Source: Candidatus Atribacteria bacterium
GTDB taxonomy: Bacteria > Atribacterota > Phoenicimicrobiia > Phoenicimicrobiales > Stramentimicrobiaceae
Reading direction: 5' to 3'
Length of the DNA stretch: 5,423 nt
Assembly: GCA_016934875.1 (NCBI GenBank)
Contig: JAFGSC010000345.1
Span: 1 to 5,423, forward strand
Below the pieces are notes generated by a model. That model was given only the letters and a program-made list of their open reading frames with translations. It did not search any database and was not told where the DNA came from. Position 1 is the stretch's first letter. Each line of letters begins with the position of its first letter. Shown here in pieces: positions 5,409 through 5,423 of the stretch. Position numbers and translations under genes: made by a program.

Positions 5409-5423
5409 AGTCCACAGCAACAA

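Overview
This is an accessory stretch of bacterial DNA of unknown origin. The sequence alone does not fix the organism. The gene types (a DUF1703-like AAA-ATPase, a MazF toxin with a cyanobacterial or Chloroflexi-style antitoxin, and a secreted S41 protease family) suit large, repeat-rich genomes such as Calditrichota/KSB1-type bacteria, Bacteroidota, Desulfobacterota or filamentous cyanobacteria. That placement is inference only.

Left part (1 to about 1900, mixed composition, up to about 47% G+C inside the toxin gene). A leftward AAA-ATPase-like gene runs off the left edge and has a good ribosome binding site. Next come two rightward, 5'-truncated copies of the tail of an S41 (tail-specific/tricorn-type) peptidase gene. 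Their shared part forms a 265-base direct repeat (362-626 and 1619-1883) with about 90% identity by eye. Between the copies lies a complete leftward toxin-antitoxin operon: a 68-aa antitoxin overlapping a 104-aa MazF/PemK-family toxin. A near-consensus sigma70-type promoter precedes it, and small inverted repeats near the promoter could be operator sites.

Right part (about 1900 to the end, much more AT-rich, locally near 22% G+C). Two leftward genes encode proteins I do not recognise. The first in transcription order is a 730-aa soluble, mainly helical protein. About 200 bases downstream follows a 220-aa protein with three predicted membrane segments. The 200-base gap holds a short segment that might be the end of a decayed insertion sequence. 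The reading frame of the large gene stays open for 34 codons upstream of its only usual start codon (TTG) and looks coding there, so its annotated N-terminus is doubtful. A consensus DnaA box sits at the right edge.

The toxin-antitoxin pair is the only unit whose workings are clear: the antitoxin is translated first and is expected to neutralise an mRNA-cleaving toxin and repress the shared promoter. The best candidate for something undescribed is the two-gene unit on the right, a large cytosolic protein with a small membrane partner. The sequence itself shows no function for it.
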